Part shown: positions 44,949 through 55,741 of the stretch, piece by piece
Numbering within the stretch: position 1 is the first letter of the stretch
Layout: the number at the start of each line of letters is the position of its first letter
Assembly (NCBI GenBank): GCA_037176885.1
Contig: JAWWNJ010000079.1
Coordinates: forward strand, 62,001 to 126,000
Length of the DNA: 64,000 bases
DNA from: Favolaschia claudopus
Taxonomy: Eukaryota > Basidiomycota > Agaricomycetes > Agaricales > Mycenaceae
Direction: 5' to 3'
Made by a program: the position numbers and the translations under genes
The notes under the pieces: model-generated
What the model was told of the DNA's origin: nothing
The model's input: only the letters and a program-made list of their open reading frames with translations
Database searches by the model: none

Positions 44949-47900
44949 ATGAGCAAAGACGAGCAGGAAGAACGCTCGCGCAGGGTCGTATATCCTGTTC
45001 CTTCGCGCTTGACCAACGGCGATCCTGCACCGTACATTGGACCGGATATTGAGGCGTATCGAGAGGCGTACGAGGAGAGCGTAGGCGAGGGGAGTGACGA
45101 GTGGTGGGCTGAGGTATGTTGCATCCCTTTACTGTGTTCTCGGCTGCGCGGGCTATCTCGAGGAGGGTGTTTCTTGTACCCTTCGTACGCTTGACCGACG
45201 CTTCGCTCCCGTTCTCTCGTTCTCGTTTCTTCTGGTCTGGTCTGAATGGTACTAACGTACCATGCCTGCAGAAAGCCAGGGAGACGCTGTTCTGGGACCG
45301 GCCCTTCAAGACGGTACGCAACGGCAGCTTCGCCGATGGCGACATCGCCTGGTTCCTCGAAGGCGGTCTCAATGCCACATACAACTGCGTCGACCGCTGG
45401 GCGTTCAGTGACCCCGACCGAGTGCGTTTCTACTCCCCCTCTCTTCCTTCTATCCATTCCCCTTCATCTCAATCTCAATCCCCTACAGCTCGCAATAATC
45501 TACGAACCCGACGACCCCACCTCCTCCCCCTCCCCGCTCACCTACACCTACGCGCAACTCCTCCACGCCGTCTGTTCCCTCGCCAACGTCCTCACCTCCT
45601 CCAAGTTCCGCGTCACCAAAGGCGACACCGTGGCGATCTACCTCCCCATGACGCCGCACCTCCTCATCGCGGCGCTCGCGTGCGCGCGCATCGGCGCGGT
45701 GCATTCCATCATATTTGCGGGGTTCTCGGCGGAGGCGGTGCGGGAACGGGTGAGGGATTGTGGGAGTCGGGTGGTGATTACGAGCGATGAGGGGGTGAGG
45801 GGTGGGAAGGTTGTGGCGACGAAGAGGATTGTGGATGAGGCGTTGGGGGGGTGTGGAGGGGAAGATGAGGAGGGGGTGGGGGTGGAAGCATGTTTGGTCG
45901 TGAGAAGGACGGGAGGGGAGGTGGGGTGGGTGGAGGGGAGGGATTGGTGGTGGGACGAGGAGGTGAAGAAGGTCAGCAGGGTACCCTTTTTGTCGTCGTG
46001 GCTGATGATGAATATGCTTTGCAGGTACCCGGGTATTGTCCCCCGACGATCATGTCCTCCGAAGACCCGCTTTTCATACTCTATGTGTGTCTCCTTTTCT
46101 CCTTCCTTCTCCCTCCTTCCCCTACCTCTTCCTCTCTTCCTCCCTCCCTCTCCTCCCTTATCCTCCCCTGCTCTCACTAACCCCCAGCCTTTCCTCCTCA
46201 TAGACATCCGGCTCCACCGGCAAACCCAAAGGCGTCGTGCACACCACAGGCGGGTACCTCCTCTGCGCGGCGCTCACGCTCAAGTACGTCTTCGACGTGC
46301 GGCCCGGGGATCGGTTCGCGTGTATGGCGGATGTGGGGTGGATTACGGGACATACGTGCGTTTTCTACGCCTTCTCTCCTTCACCTCTTTACCTCTTCTC
46401 CCAAATCTCTAACTCACGCATTCTGACTCACCTTTCTTTTCACAGATACATCCTCTACGGCCCCCTCCTCAACGGCATCGCGACGCTCGTCTTTGAGAGC
46501 ACGCCCGTGCACCCGACGCCGGCGAGGTATTGGGAGACGGTCGCGAGGCATGGGGTTACGCAGATTTATTGTGCGCCGACGGCGGTGCGGCTTTTGCGGA
46601 GGTGGGTGGGGGTTTCTTTCTCCTCCTTCCTTCCACTCCTCCTTCTCCTCCTCTCCTCCTCTCCTCCTTTTCTCTGCATACTCCACCCTCTCTCTGTCTC
46701 TCTCCCATCTCCATACCCTACTCTACCCGACGCTCACCCCTTCCCCTCCCGCAGACTCGGCGCCAAACACGTCGCCCCACACGACCGCTCCTCGCTGCGC
46801 GTGCTCGGCTCCGTCGGGGAGGCGATCAATCCCGAGGCGTGGACGTGGTATTACGAGGAGGTGGGGAGGGGGGAGTGTGCGGTTGTGGATACGTGGTGGT
46901 GAGTGCTGTTTTTGGATTGGATTGCGGATTGGTGGGGAGTGGTGGGGTCACGAAAGATGGGAAGATGGGACAAGCGAGGAGGTACAATGCTTGAGGAGTG
47001 GGTTAGCGGGTTACGGTTCGCGAGAACGACGTGCTGGTCGTCTGTCTCTATGCCACGAGGTGCCTTCGTCGTCGTTGCTTGCTGCGGTCTCCTTTGACTA
47101 CTTTCGCATCAAAAATACTGACTGACCCTTCTTCCTCTCCAGGCAGACTGAAACGGGCTCCATCGTCATCACTCCTTTTCCTGGCGCGACGCCGATGAAG
47201 CCCGGGTGCGCGACCGTCCCGTTCTTTGGGCACGAGCCGGTGATCTTGGATGCTGAATCTGGGAAGGTGTGTATTGTCCCACTCCCATATCCTTATCGTT
47301 CCATCCTCACCTTCCTACCTTGCCCTTCTACGACGCGTCTTCCCTCCATGTAGTTGCGCTAGCTGACTTGTCGTACCACAGGAGCTCACGGGAAACTCTG
47401 TCGAAGGCGTTCTGGCGCTCAAGACGCCTTGGCCCTCGATTGCGCGCACCATCTGGCAAGACCACGAACGCTACCTCGAGACGTACATGCGGCCGTACCC
47501 GGGTTTGTTCTACACGGGCGATGGCGCTGCGAGGGATGAGGATGGGTATATTTGGATCCGCGGGAGGATTGACGGTGCGTTTTTGTTTTTGTTTTGGATC
47601 TATCTCGTTGTACACGTAGACTGATTGCGCGCGCTGTAGATGTCATCAACGTCTCGGGGCATAGGCTGTCTACCTCTGAGATTGAGAGTGCGCTGAATGA
47701 GCATGCTGGGGTGGCGGAGACTGCAGGTCGGTTTTTATCCGCTTTATCGTTGACTGAAGATGGGATGCTGATCGTTATTGGGTGTGACGCAGTGATTGGG
47801 ACGGAGGATGAGTTGACGGGTCAGGCGGTTCATGCGTTTGTGACGCTCAAGCCGTGTGTATTCCTTCCCTTCGCTTTCGCCTGCCTATCTACATATCTTC

Positions 47901-48390
47901 GCATGCCCCCCACTTCACTCGCCCCCCATCGTCATCTTCGAGACTTCGACCCTTGTCTTTGAGCTCCTTCTTTGCACCTTACTCGCTACCTCCTCCTTCC
48001 TCTCCCCATCCTCCCTCCGCCTTAACTTCATACCCTCGTACCTCGCTGACGCGTACATCCCATATTAGGGAATTCGTATTCGAGCCCGACAATGAAGATG
48101 CTCTCGTCAAAGAGCTCGGGCTTCAAGTTCGGAAAGTCATTGGTCCTTTCGCGGCGCCGAAACAGATCTATGTCGTCCCTGATCTACCGAAGACGCGGTC
48201 GGGGAAGGTGCGTTCGTGTATGTCTGCGCCGTTTTCCCTGATTAGAATGTGATAGATCATGCGTCGTGTTGCGAGGAAGATTGTGGCGGGGGAAGGTGAT
48301 CGGTTGGGTGATCTTAGTACTATGGCTGAGCCGGAGGTACTTGAGGCGATTAAGGAGAAGGTCGCACAGCGTCTTCAGGCGAACGAATGA
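44949..48390 (+). CDS. acs: Acetyl-CoA synthetase (AMP-forming)
   Basis: Cytosolic/nuclear acetate-CoA ligase that activates acetate through acetyl-AMP, needed for growth on acetate or ethanol and for histone acetylation. Thirteen or so exons. It starts [20 protein letters not shown]; then [54 protein letters not shown], the AMP-binding loop [35 protein letters not shown], the DTWWQTETGS motif, [36 protein letters not shown] and the C-terminal [15 protein letters not shown] with the acetylatable lysine. The exon joins [12 protein letters not shown] and LYTSGSTG confirm phases. Several introns are pyrimidine-rich. No break seen; length is normal. Confidence 0.94.
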
Positions 48391-49015
48391 TGAATGAACA
48401 GTGAGTACGGGTAACGGATGATGGTCCCGTGTTTGTTGGTTACAAAAACGATGGTTTATATTACGCATGTATTTGTATCAAGTCTGTACAGTTTGTAATG
48501 GGTGGAGTTTGAATACCAGACGATGATAATAATTGGGGTATCTATAATATTTGGAATTAATCCTCGATCCCATCCATCGCTTGGAATCGAAGCTAAGTAA
48601 TTGTCTCAAACGAGAGAACTCGACGATTGATCAATTGGTCGAGTTTGAACTGAGAATGGGCAATCGACTGTATACTGAGATTGATCATTGCGATACTACA
48701 TTCAAGGCAAAGGCAATTTCAAAACGAGTAAGTAGATATCGGATCAAAATAGTCAAAGTGAGAATTCGCCGTTGACTCAGTCCAAGTTGAAGGGTGTTTA
48801 TTTTCAAAAGATATGGCCGCACGTTCGCTGAGATGCCTAGTTCAGGTCGTTTGGACGGATGGAAGACTGTGGAAGAGATCTATAAAGCTGGCAGACGGGA
48901 AATTAAGGGCGTACCGCCACCATGATAGCATCACGGACATCAATGATGTTTTGTTCCGATTCACCAGTGAATCACGAGACTTGGAATCCCCTTGCCTCCG
49001 CCGCCTCCGCCCACA
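48391..49015. other. Intergenic, nothing recognised
   Basis: Terminator region of the synthetase gene and promoter of the following F-box gene. No gene seen. Confidence 0.5.
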
Positions 49016-50593
49016 ATGGTCGAATTCGCCGATTCCCCGTTTCACGATAACCTGAACACGAACTACATTCCAACGGAGGCGGAGATTGCAGATATCCGAG
49101 CCCATCTAGCACCACGCGAGGCAGAGTTGGCCCGTCTCAGCGCGGCTATTCAAGAGCTTGCAGCGAAACGAGAGCGGATGGAAGAATACATCCAGGCGCA
49201 CAAAGCACTGATGTGCCATTCTCGCCGTATACCACAAGACATTCTAGGGGAAATCTTCCTTGAATGTCTGCCGGTTGATCGCAACGCCGTTATGAGCGCT
49301 TGGGAAGCGCCGTTACTCCTGGGACGCATTTGCAGTGCATGGCGGACAATGGCATTTCAGATGATGCCCAGATTATGGTCCTCCCTGCATATCCCGTTGG
49401 GGTTTGTAGCCGAGGCTCCCGATTATGAGGCTTCTCTCACCGCCATCGCCGACTGGCTCGAGCGTTCAAAACCCCTTCCCCTCTCACTCTCCATCTGTGG
49501 AAAGTTCTTTCCGCACCCTGATAGCGCCCGTGCTTGCCTTGTCTCGCTTTGCGAATTTTCCACTCGCTGGGTTTCCCTCAGGATGTTGAATGTTCACCAC
49601 GAATATTACTCCATTTTGACAAAAATGGAGGCTCCAGCTCTTGCAGAAATCAAGATCGAGTTCACACACGACTTTGAACCAAACCCAAACGCCGATATCT
49701 TGTCGTCAACACTCTTTCGGACCATGAAAACCCCTCAAATTACAATTATAGCACAGGACACGACCGTTCTTATTCCAGAGTCACCTTTCAGATGGGAACA
49801 TCTCACACACCTCATTCTCTCTTCCCCTTTCGATGGAAACAGTATTCGGGACGGAACTCTCCTCACCCATGATGTCTACCGACTGTTCCGAGGCTGCATA
49901 AATTTACAGGTAGTGAACCTCTGGCTGGACGCGGACACTCGACGCCGCATTCGAAGAGATGCTTGGGCTGACGATGAAGAATTGGAGCAGTTACAGCTCA
50001 CCTCACTGACATCTTGTACCCTGGGAATGGGCGAATTCATGCCCTTTCTTCATATGATCAACCTGCTTGAACATACGCGAATGCCGAACCTGGCCTTCTT
50101 TTGCACCGAACTGGCTGGTGATTGTGAGCTAAATGGCCGCTTGCTTCGTCATGTCGCGACGTCTTCACCGAACCTATCTGAGATGACGCTGGACGTACGG
50201 CACTCTTCCCCCGATCTGCGCTTACTGCCCAATAATTTGGATCCCTTTCCAAATCTGACCATCCTCCGTTTCCACTACTATCGCGTAGCTTCCCAAGACT
50301 TCCACGATGGCATCACTCGCTATTCGGAGCTGAAATCTCTCATAGTTGACTGCAACCCATTTCCTGTCTTGCAAAAACTCTGGATTGCGGGTGAAATCTG
50401 GACCGGCGACAAAGGATGGCTCGCGTTCGAGGATCTGTTACTCTGCCAAACGAACAGCGGGGCGGTCCATCTTTATACCTACACGAATTATCCGCCAGAT
50501 CTTCCCAACGTATGGTCCCATGCCGCTCGTGGCTTGAATGTCGATATCGTTCCATACCATATATACTCCAGTACACCCTGGGATGGATCGTAG
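49016..50593 (+). CDS. F-box domain protein, single exon
   Basis: Likely SCF ubiquitin-ligase adaptor. The frame opens at 48992 with a proline run, but the ATG at 49016 (MVEFADSPFHDN) is the more natural start. The N-terminus has a short coiled coil (REAELARLSAAIQELAAKRE), then the F-box-like IPQDILGEIFLECLP with LLLGRICSAWRTMAFQMMPR and the LWSSLHI block, the architecture typical of mushroom F-box proteins. The rest is a poorly conserved LRR-like region. It is convergent with the F-box gene at 50943. About 525 aa, no break. Confidence 0.82.
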   Translation: MVEFADSPFHDNLNTNYIPTEAEIADIRAHLAPREAELARLSAAIQELAAKRERMEEYIQAHKALMCHSRRIPQDILGEIFLECLPVDRNAVMSAWEAPLLLGRICSAWRTMAFQMMPRLWSSLHIPLGFVAEAPDYEASLTAIADWLERSKPLPLSLSICGKFFPHPDSARACLVSLCEFSTRWVSLRMLNVHHEYYSILTKMEAPALAEIKIEFTHDFEPNPNADILSSTLFRTMKTPQITIIAQDTTVLIPESPFRWEHLTHLILSSPFDGNSIRDGTLLTHDVYRLFRGCINLQVVNLWLDADTRRRIRRDAWADDEELEQLQLTSLTSCTLGMGEFMPFLHMINLLEHTRMPNLAFFCTELAGDCELNGRLLRHVATSSPNLSEMTLDVRHSSPDLRLLPNNLDPFPNLTILRFHYYRVASQDFHDGITRYSELKSLIVDCNPFPVLQKLWIAGEIWTGDKGWLAFEDLLLCQTNSGAVHLYTYTNYPPDLPNVWSHAARGLNVDIVPYHIYSSTPWDGS

Positions 50594-50942
50594 CATTGCG
50601 TTCTCGGGAGTTATCAAGGTGCGCAAGCTCTGAATTATTTGAAAGGAACCACGCTTATCACTCGTCAAGACTTCTCAAGTCGTGTCATGGGAAGATATTC
50701 AGTCCGAATCACAGAATCTGTCCTCCTCCCAGAAATCGGGTATTGACCCCATGTTCAAGTTCTTGCGGTTGTTACATGAGGATTAGCGAAGCCAATATGC
50801 TAGATATACACCTCACTTATGCGTCAATTCTATCCATTTTCAAATCCACTGAATCGTGTGCAGTGTAATAAATCATCAACATGAACAAGTCTAGGCTGTG
50901 TCGAGCAAGTATCCGGCCACAAACCTCCGGCTCCACGATTCA

Positions 50943-52520
50943 TCATCTGTGATATCGATCCACAAGAAATCCCGTCTCGCACAACACAGCAATCCGACGC
51001 TCAACATCATCTGCAAACTTTTCCCACCCCCAGTTCACGAACTGTTCGTGCCCGCGATACAGACAAAGCCGAGTGAGACAAGGAAACATCGCGATAGGGG
51101 CTTCAATGCTCGCCGGCGTCCTTCCTTTTTCGAAGAGGGACTCCGCCATCGTCGCAACGACGTTCCCGTCAAGTGTCGGGGTGATAGGGTGAATTTCGAG
51201 TTTCGTCAGTTCCGGGAGAGTCGTCAATGAATCGTTGGCGGTCAACATCCGGAACAATTCGTCGTCAATGCACTCGCATCCACGCACGTTCAGCGTCCGC
51301 AGAGTCGGCACAACGCGAAGCACGGAAAGAAGCTCGGTGGGGGTGAGGAGCTGGCCGGTAAGGGTGAGGTGCTCGAGCGCGAAGTGCGAGCAGGCGTGGA
51401 GAGCGAGGAGGACGGGGGTGGGTGGCTCTTCCACGTCTTCAGACGAGCGAAACGTGGATGTTATCTCCAGCGAGCGAAGCTTCGGCAGGGAGAGCCCGCC
51501 CAATACCATGTCCGTTTGACTGCCATTCTTCCATCCCACCTCGACGTCGCGCAATTCCGCGAGCAGCGTGGGTATCTGCGGTGGAGGCGGGTCCAAATCG
51601 TTGTCCCATTCGAAGATGTTGTCGAATTTGGTGCGTTCGAGCGAGGTGCATTGCACCAGGAGAGTGCGCACCACGTCAGATATGAGGGGGAGGGTCATGT
51701 TGAGTGTGGTTAGCTGATGCCAGGGGAAGGTCGCTTCGAGGAGGGCGTCGGAGCAGTTGGAGACGACGAGTTCGAGGGAACGGAGTAAGGGAGCGTGTTT
51801 GAATGATTCGAGAATGTGGACAAGATCGGGTTCGATGTTGCCCTCCATTGATAGTACGAGAGTCGCGAGGGCGGGGAATTCCGTCTCCGGCAGCGGGAAG
51901 ATGTTAGGCGTGTAGTCGTCCTCGAAAACATCCAGAGTTAGAGATCTCAACCGACGGCATGTGGAGGGATTCGTCCACAAGAAGTCAAGCCACCGGTGAT
52001 GGTGGTCGTTTAGACCGTCGAGGTTCAGCCAACCTTCCCGAAGAAAAATGGATTGTGGAGTGTCGATAGTGACCGATAACGGTAAGACGTGAGACCGTTG
52101 AAGAAGATCCGCGACAAAAACGTCGACACCGTCTCTTATGAAAAGCGTAGTTTGGAGGTGGACGTTATCCCATAGCCTGGGCGTATCAAGAGCTATCTGC
52201 CGCCACCGCGAGCAAATGCGCGTCAGAAGCATCGGTGCCAATTTTCGATGGGTGGTGGTGTAGACTCCAGTCGAAGAGACATCGAGGTCGCGGCAGAAGA
52301 CGAAGATTATGCTGAGAATTTCGGGAGGGAAGCGTCTGATCGAGGAGAGGGTTCCAGCGAGAAGTTTCAGAAGGTGAACTCGTCTGGGGTCATTGACTAT
52401 CGGCCCGCTATTCGAGTTCATTTTCAGTCGTTCGCAAATAAAGATATGGCGAATTTGCAGCGCTTGCGCGTCTGTGGGGACGCCGTTTTGGCGGACGAGG
52501 CGAGCCAGTGAGTCACCCAT
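50943..52520 (-). CDS. F-box domain protein, single exon
   Basis: Same general architecture as the convergent neighbour but not a close duplicate. It starts MGDSLARLVRQNGVPTDAQA, with a short N-terminal helix (LLKLLAGTLSSIRRFP), then the F-box-like FPPEILSIIFVFCRDLDV and MLLTRICSRWRQIALDTPRL with LWDNVHL. Leucine-rich repeats follow (LRSLTLDVFEDD, LKSLEITSTF-like segments) to the stop at 50943. About 525 aa. A relic of its 5' region seems to exist at about 43866-44062. Confidence 0.82.
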   Translation of the reverse strand: MGDSLARLVRQNGVPTDAQALQIRHIFICERLKMNSNSGPIVNDPRRVHLLKLLAGTLSSIRRFPPEILSIIFVFCRDLDVSSTGVYTTTHRKLAPMLLTRICSRWRQIALDTPRLWDNVHLQTTLFIRDGVDVFVADLLQRSHVLPLSVTIDTPQSIFLREGWLNLDGLNDHHHRWLDFLWTNPSTCRRLRSLTLDVFEDDYTPNIFPLPETEFPALATLVLSMEGNIEPDLVHILESFKHAPLLRSLELVVSNCSDALLEATFPWHQLTTLNMTLPLISDVVRTLLVQCTSLERTKFDNIFEWDNDLDPPPPQIPTLLAELRDVEVGWKNGSQTDMVLGGLSLPKLRSLEITSTFRSSEDVEEPPTPVLLALHACSHFALEHLTLTGQLLTPTELLSVLRVVPTLRTLNVRGCECIDDELFRMLTANDSLTTLPELTKLEIHPITPTLDGNVVATMAESLFEKGRTPASIEAPIAMFPCLTRLCLYRGHEQFVNWGWEKFADDVERRIAVLCETGFLVDRYHR

Positions 52521-52976
52521 CTACGTAGAAAGGTTAGACGGTGTGGGGTAGTGATCTTTTCAGCTCACAGCATCAATATCCAGTGCGCTGGAGAAAATCG
52601 CGATCGCAGGGAAGGAAGAGAGGTACCGTGACCTTGTCACGGTCACGGGATATTTCCACGTGTTGGGACAGCATAGGCCATCAGAGAACTTACTACTATT
52701 ACTAAGTTAAGTATAAAGGAGGCCCACGGTTCCGCGTCTGAACTTCGTGAGATAGAAACACAAAATGATTTCGAGTCGCCGGGATACCTCACAGTTTCAA
52801 TTTGTCAAGTTCACCGCGCAACGCGTCAGCTGAGCCTGGGGAACTCCGGAGAAGAAAGTTGAGGTGAGCTGAATGTTAAGAAGGCAAAAATCAAGGAAGT
52901 TGACTCAGTGCAAGTTGCAAGTGACTCTGGGGATTTTGTGCATCGAGCAACTTGAATGGAGCCCTATTGCTTATAC

Positions 52977-54215
52977 TCATGAAGCCTTGTACAAATACAA
53001 CATGACGGGTAGAATCATATCTTCGTCATAAACGCACGTCTCATCAAACTTGACGAGCCCTCCACCCCCTTCCGCAGACACCTGAATTCGCCAAATACAT
53101 ATAGTCAGTAATGTGAATCACATTGCTTGCTTCAATTTGCGAGACCACAAACCGAATCATATCCTGCCGGCGGCCCAGTGGAATTCTTCAGCGCTTTCGT
53201 TGTCTTGTACGTCTTCCCAACCGCAACGCGATTCAAGATCAACGCTTGGTATTTCGAGCTCGTTGTATTCTCCGCATAATGCGAGGCCCTATCCGATGAA
53301 GTGACGTGGTGAGTTAAGTGATTCCCAACGTGTTGAAAAATTCTTACTTTGACGAAACGGGGCTGAAATATATCCCTTTCCCAAGCCTATTCAACATAAG
53401 TGTCGATAGACTTCCAGGTAAGTGGAAGGCACCGCAACGTACATTCCTCTGGAATCGGCCTTCTCGGTGTTATATCCAAATTGGAGAATTTGGCATAGTG
53501 AACATTTAGAATTGGTGCAGAAATTCAGTTGGTTCGGATTATCCCCCAGGTTGCAAATCCGGGTCGTACCATGCCACATGAGCTTGTCGTTTCCTACGCG
53601 TTCCCTGTAGTAATACCATATTTAAATTTGAGTACGGTTTCTGCTCGTATACTCATTAATTATGAGGAGTGATTTACTCACATGTTCCGTTCCCAGGCTT
53701 CTTTGGCCAGAGGCTTTATTTTGTAGATAAAATCAATGTCCCCGAGTTTGCTTCCCGACGCGTCGGACCATTCGAGATACAAATGTTTAGCCACTGGATT
53801 GTTATCATGAGGCCGCCCCGTACGACGAATGAAGGGATTTTATACTCCATCCAAATTCAGGATCAGACGACGGGATGCTCTCCAGCTTGACGAGGGGTCG
53901 ACTGCGCTGTGTTGAGGCGGAATGGTAGGATACGCTCGCACTTGGTTCGGCAACTATGAACAGGGAAGTAAGGAATCCTTCGATACACTCGATAACTCAT
54001 GACAGAAGTGAAGGGACTTACATGAAGGCGGGGAGTAATAGCCAATTTGGCACTGACAGTAACCGCTATAGTATCCACATCTCGAACACGGTAGTGGCCC
54101 TGGCGCATACCTGCAATGAAATGAGATCAGTGGGAAGGGCTGGGATAAGGATAGGATGGACTAACGAGCTCGAGTAGGATGAGTAAGAGTACGAGTATCC
54201 ATATCCGTATGACAT
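52977..54215 (-). CDS. PARP-like ADP-ribosyltransferase, eight small exons
   Basis: ADP-ribosyltransferase of the PARP fold, small (266 aa). Exons: 54166-54215, 54022-54110, 53846-53953, 53682-53793, 53443-53604, 53348-53386, 53153-53288 and 52977-53081; all phases agree and total 801 nt including the stop. The N-terminus is Tyr/Ser-rich (MSYGYGYSYSYSSYSSS) followed by a Cys cluster (CSRCGYYSGYCQCQ). The catalytic domain has WHGTTRICNLGD (triad His), a Cys-rich insert NFCTNSKCSLCQIL, LGKGIYFSPVSSKASHYAEN (triad Tyr), KYQALILNRVAVGKTYKTTK and KFDETCVYDEDMILPVMLY, where the Glu aligns with the PARP1 catalytic Glu in NEYIVY. The H-Y-E triad seems intact. None of the exons is long enough to stand out as an ORF. 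An upstream exon cannot be excluded. Confidence 0.8.
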
Positions 54216-55741
54216 CGCAGCTAGGCAGGGAGTCGGGGCTCGGGGGGTGGGAGTCAAGTTTCGACTGTCTGGAGTTTCGGGGGCAAGAAAAGCCTACGAT
54301 TCTCATCCTCTGACCTGTCTTAAATGTGCGTGCATGCCGCAAACCGGCAACATACTGACGGCCCGAAGAATCTGCGAAGACGCTAAAACAACGCAAGAAG
54401 TGGGATATTCTGATGGAAAAAAACAGAGTTCGGGAACATGTGAGATTGGGCCTGGGAGAGTCTTCAAATCACGACTCAGGAGCAGCTTGAGCCTCAACCA
54501 GCCAAACACTATAAAATCGGCAAAAGAAATGAGCGCGGTCGAAGGAATGGTAACAAAAACAAAGGGACCCACATATCACTCACCACGCTTATACTCTTCG
54601 CCGAAAGAGGGAATAATCTGTAAAACCTCAGCGCCATCACGACATGCATCACAAGTCCCCATGATCTTTGCGGGACATGATATTAGGGGAAGTCAAACAT
54701 GACTTTTCGAAACCGATTCAGAGGCGATTCAGCTAACGATTCAAGAACGATTCGGAAACCTGAATCGCCTTTGAATCGGATTTACCTTTGACCACCCCCC
54801 ATTCGAGCACGATTCGACAAGCGATTTGATGCGTGAGCTGGCGCCTGAGAATTGGGTGTGTCAAGCAAATGTTTAGAACTGCACGATCGCATTCAAATCG
54901 GCACTGGGGGTGATGTTCGATGCCCGAGAACCGATTCGACATGTCGACAGAGCTGCTTGACGGAACTAAAAAAATCGACAAATAGCGAATTGGTAGCTGG
55001 GCGACGACCCAATCGTTAGAGCGAAATCATGCGATATTTCTGTCGGATTTCTAGCATTTGCACTTACTTTTGGTTGATTTTCCATTTTTCCTCAATTTTG
55101 AACCAAATAACTCTGATTTCAGCTCAGCAACCTGGCAAACACAAGCGTTAAGAAGAATTCGTTGCATTGAATGACCGAAAAATTGAAAAAGGGCATTTAC
55201 CAGGTATGAGGACATTGACGAGCCATTTTTTACATGTTTATCAGAGAAACCAGAGGCACCTATTTCCAAATTCCGAACGTCGGTAATTTGGTGAGAGCAG
55301 CCTACAGGATGGGGTGAGACGCGTGATTAACGAGTGAAATGTATTCTTACAGTATCTTGAGTGCGTGAAAGACATAGATAGAACATCCCGATGCACCCAA
55401 GACGAACAAGCCTCGGGGGAGGTGGTGGTTCGGTGCAGAGTGTGGATTCAACAAGGACAATCAGACTGATGCGGTGATGCCATCACGGTGGCGGTACACC
55501 CTTACTTTCCCGTCTCTCTGCTTTTTTTCCTTCCACCATGACGAAGTTCGAGTTCGACTTCTCTGTTTCGTCTGTAGCGCCCTGTTCACATTCTCTCAGC
55601 TTGAGCGACTCACCTGCGACCCACGAACACGGGTAGACCCACTGATCATCAGTTGGGCCCTGGCCTAATACGCCAATCGAGCCGACGCCAAGGCACGCGT
55701 TTGATGCCTGTCACCCCGTCAACGTTCACCGAGCCGCTCCC
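54216..55741. other. Intergenic region with CGATTC-rich inverted repeat
   Basis: At 54713-54732 and 54760-54779 lies an inverted repeat of 20 bases (19 paired), separated by 27 bases, in a stretch where CGATTC recurs about ten times up to 54960. A short minus-strand frame starting at 54662 (MGTCDACRDGAEVLQIIPSF) is followed by a GTGAGT donor and might be an upstream exon of the PARP-like gene or an unrelated fragment. No other gene seen. Confidence 0.45.

Noticed and set aside
45638..46207. Antisense frames in the acetyl-CoA synthetase gene
   Set aside because: Overlap with strongly conserved sense exons and low-complexity composition.
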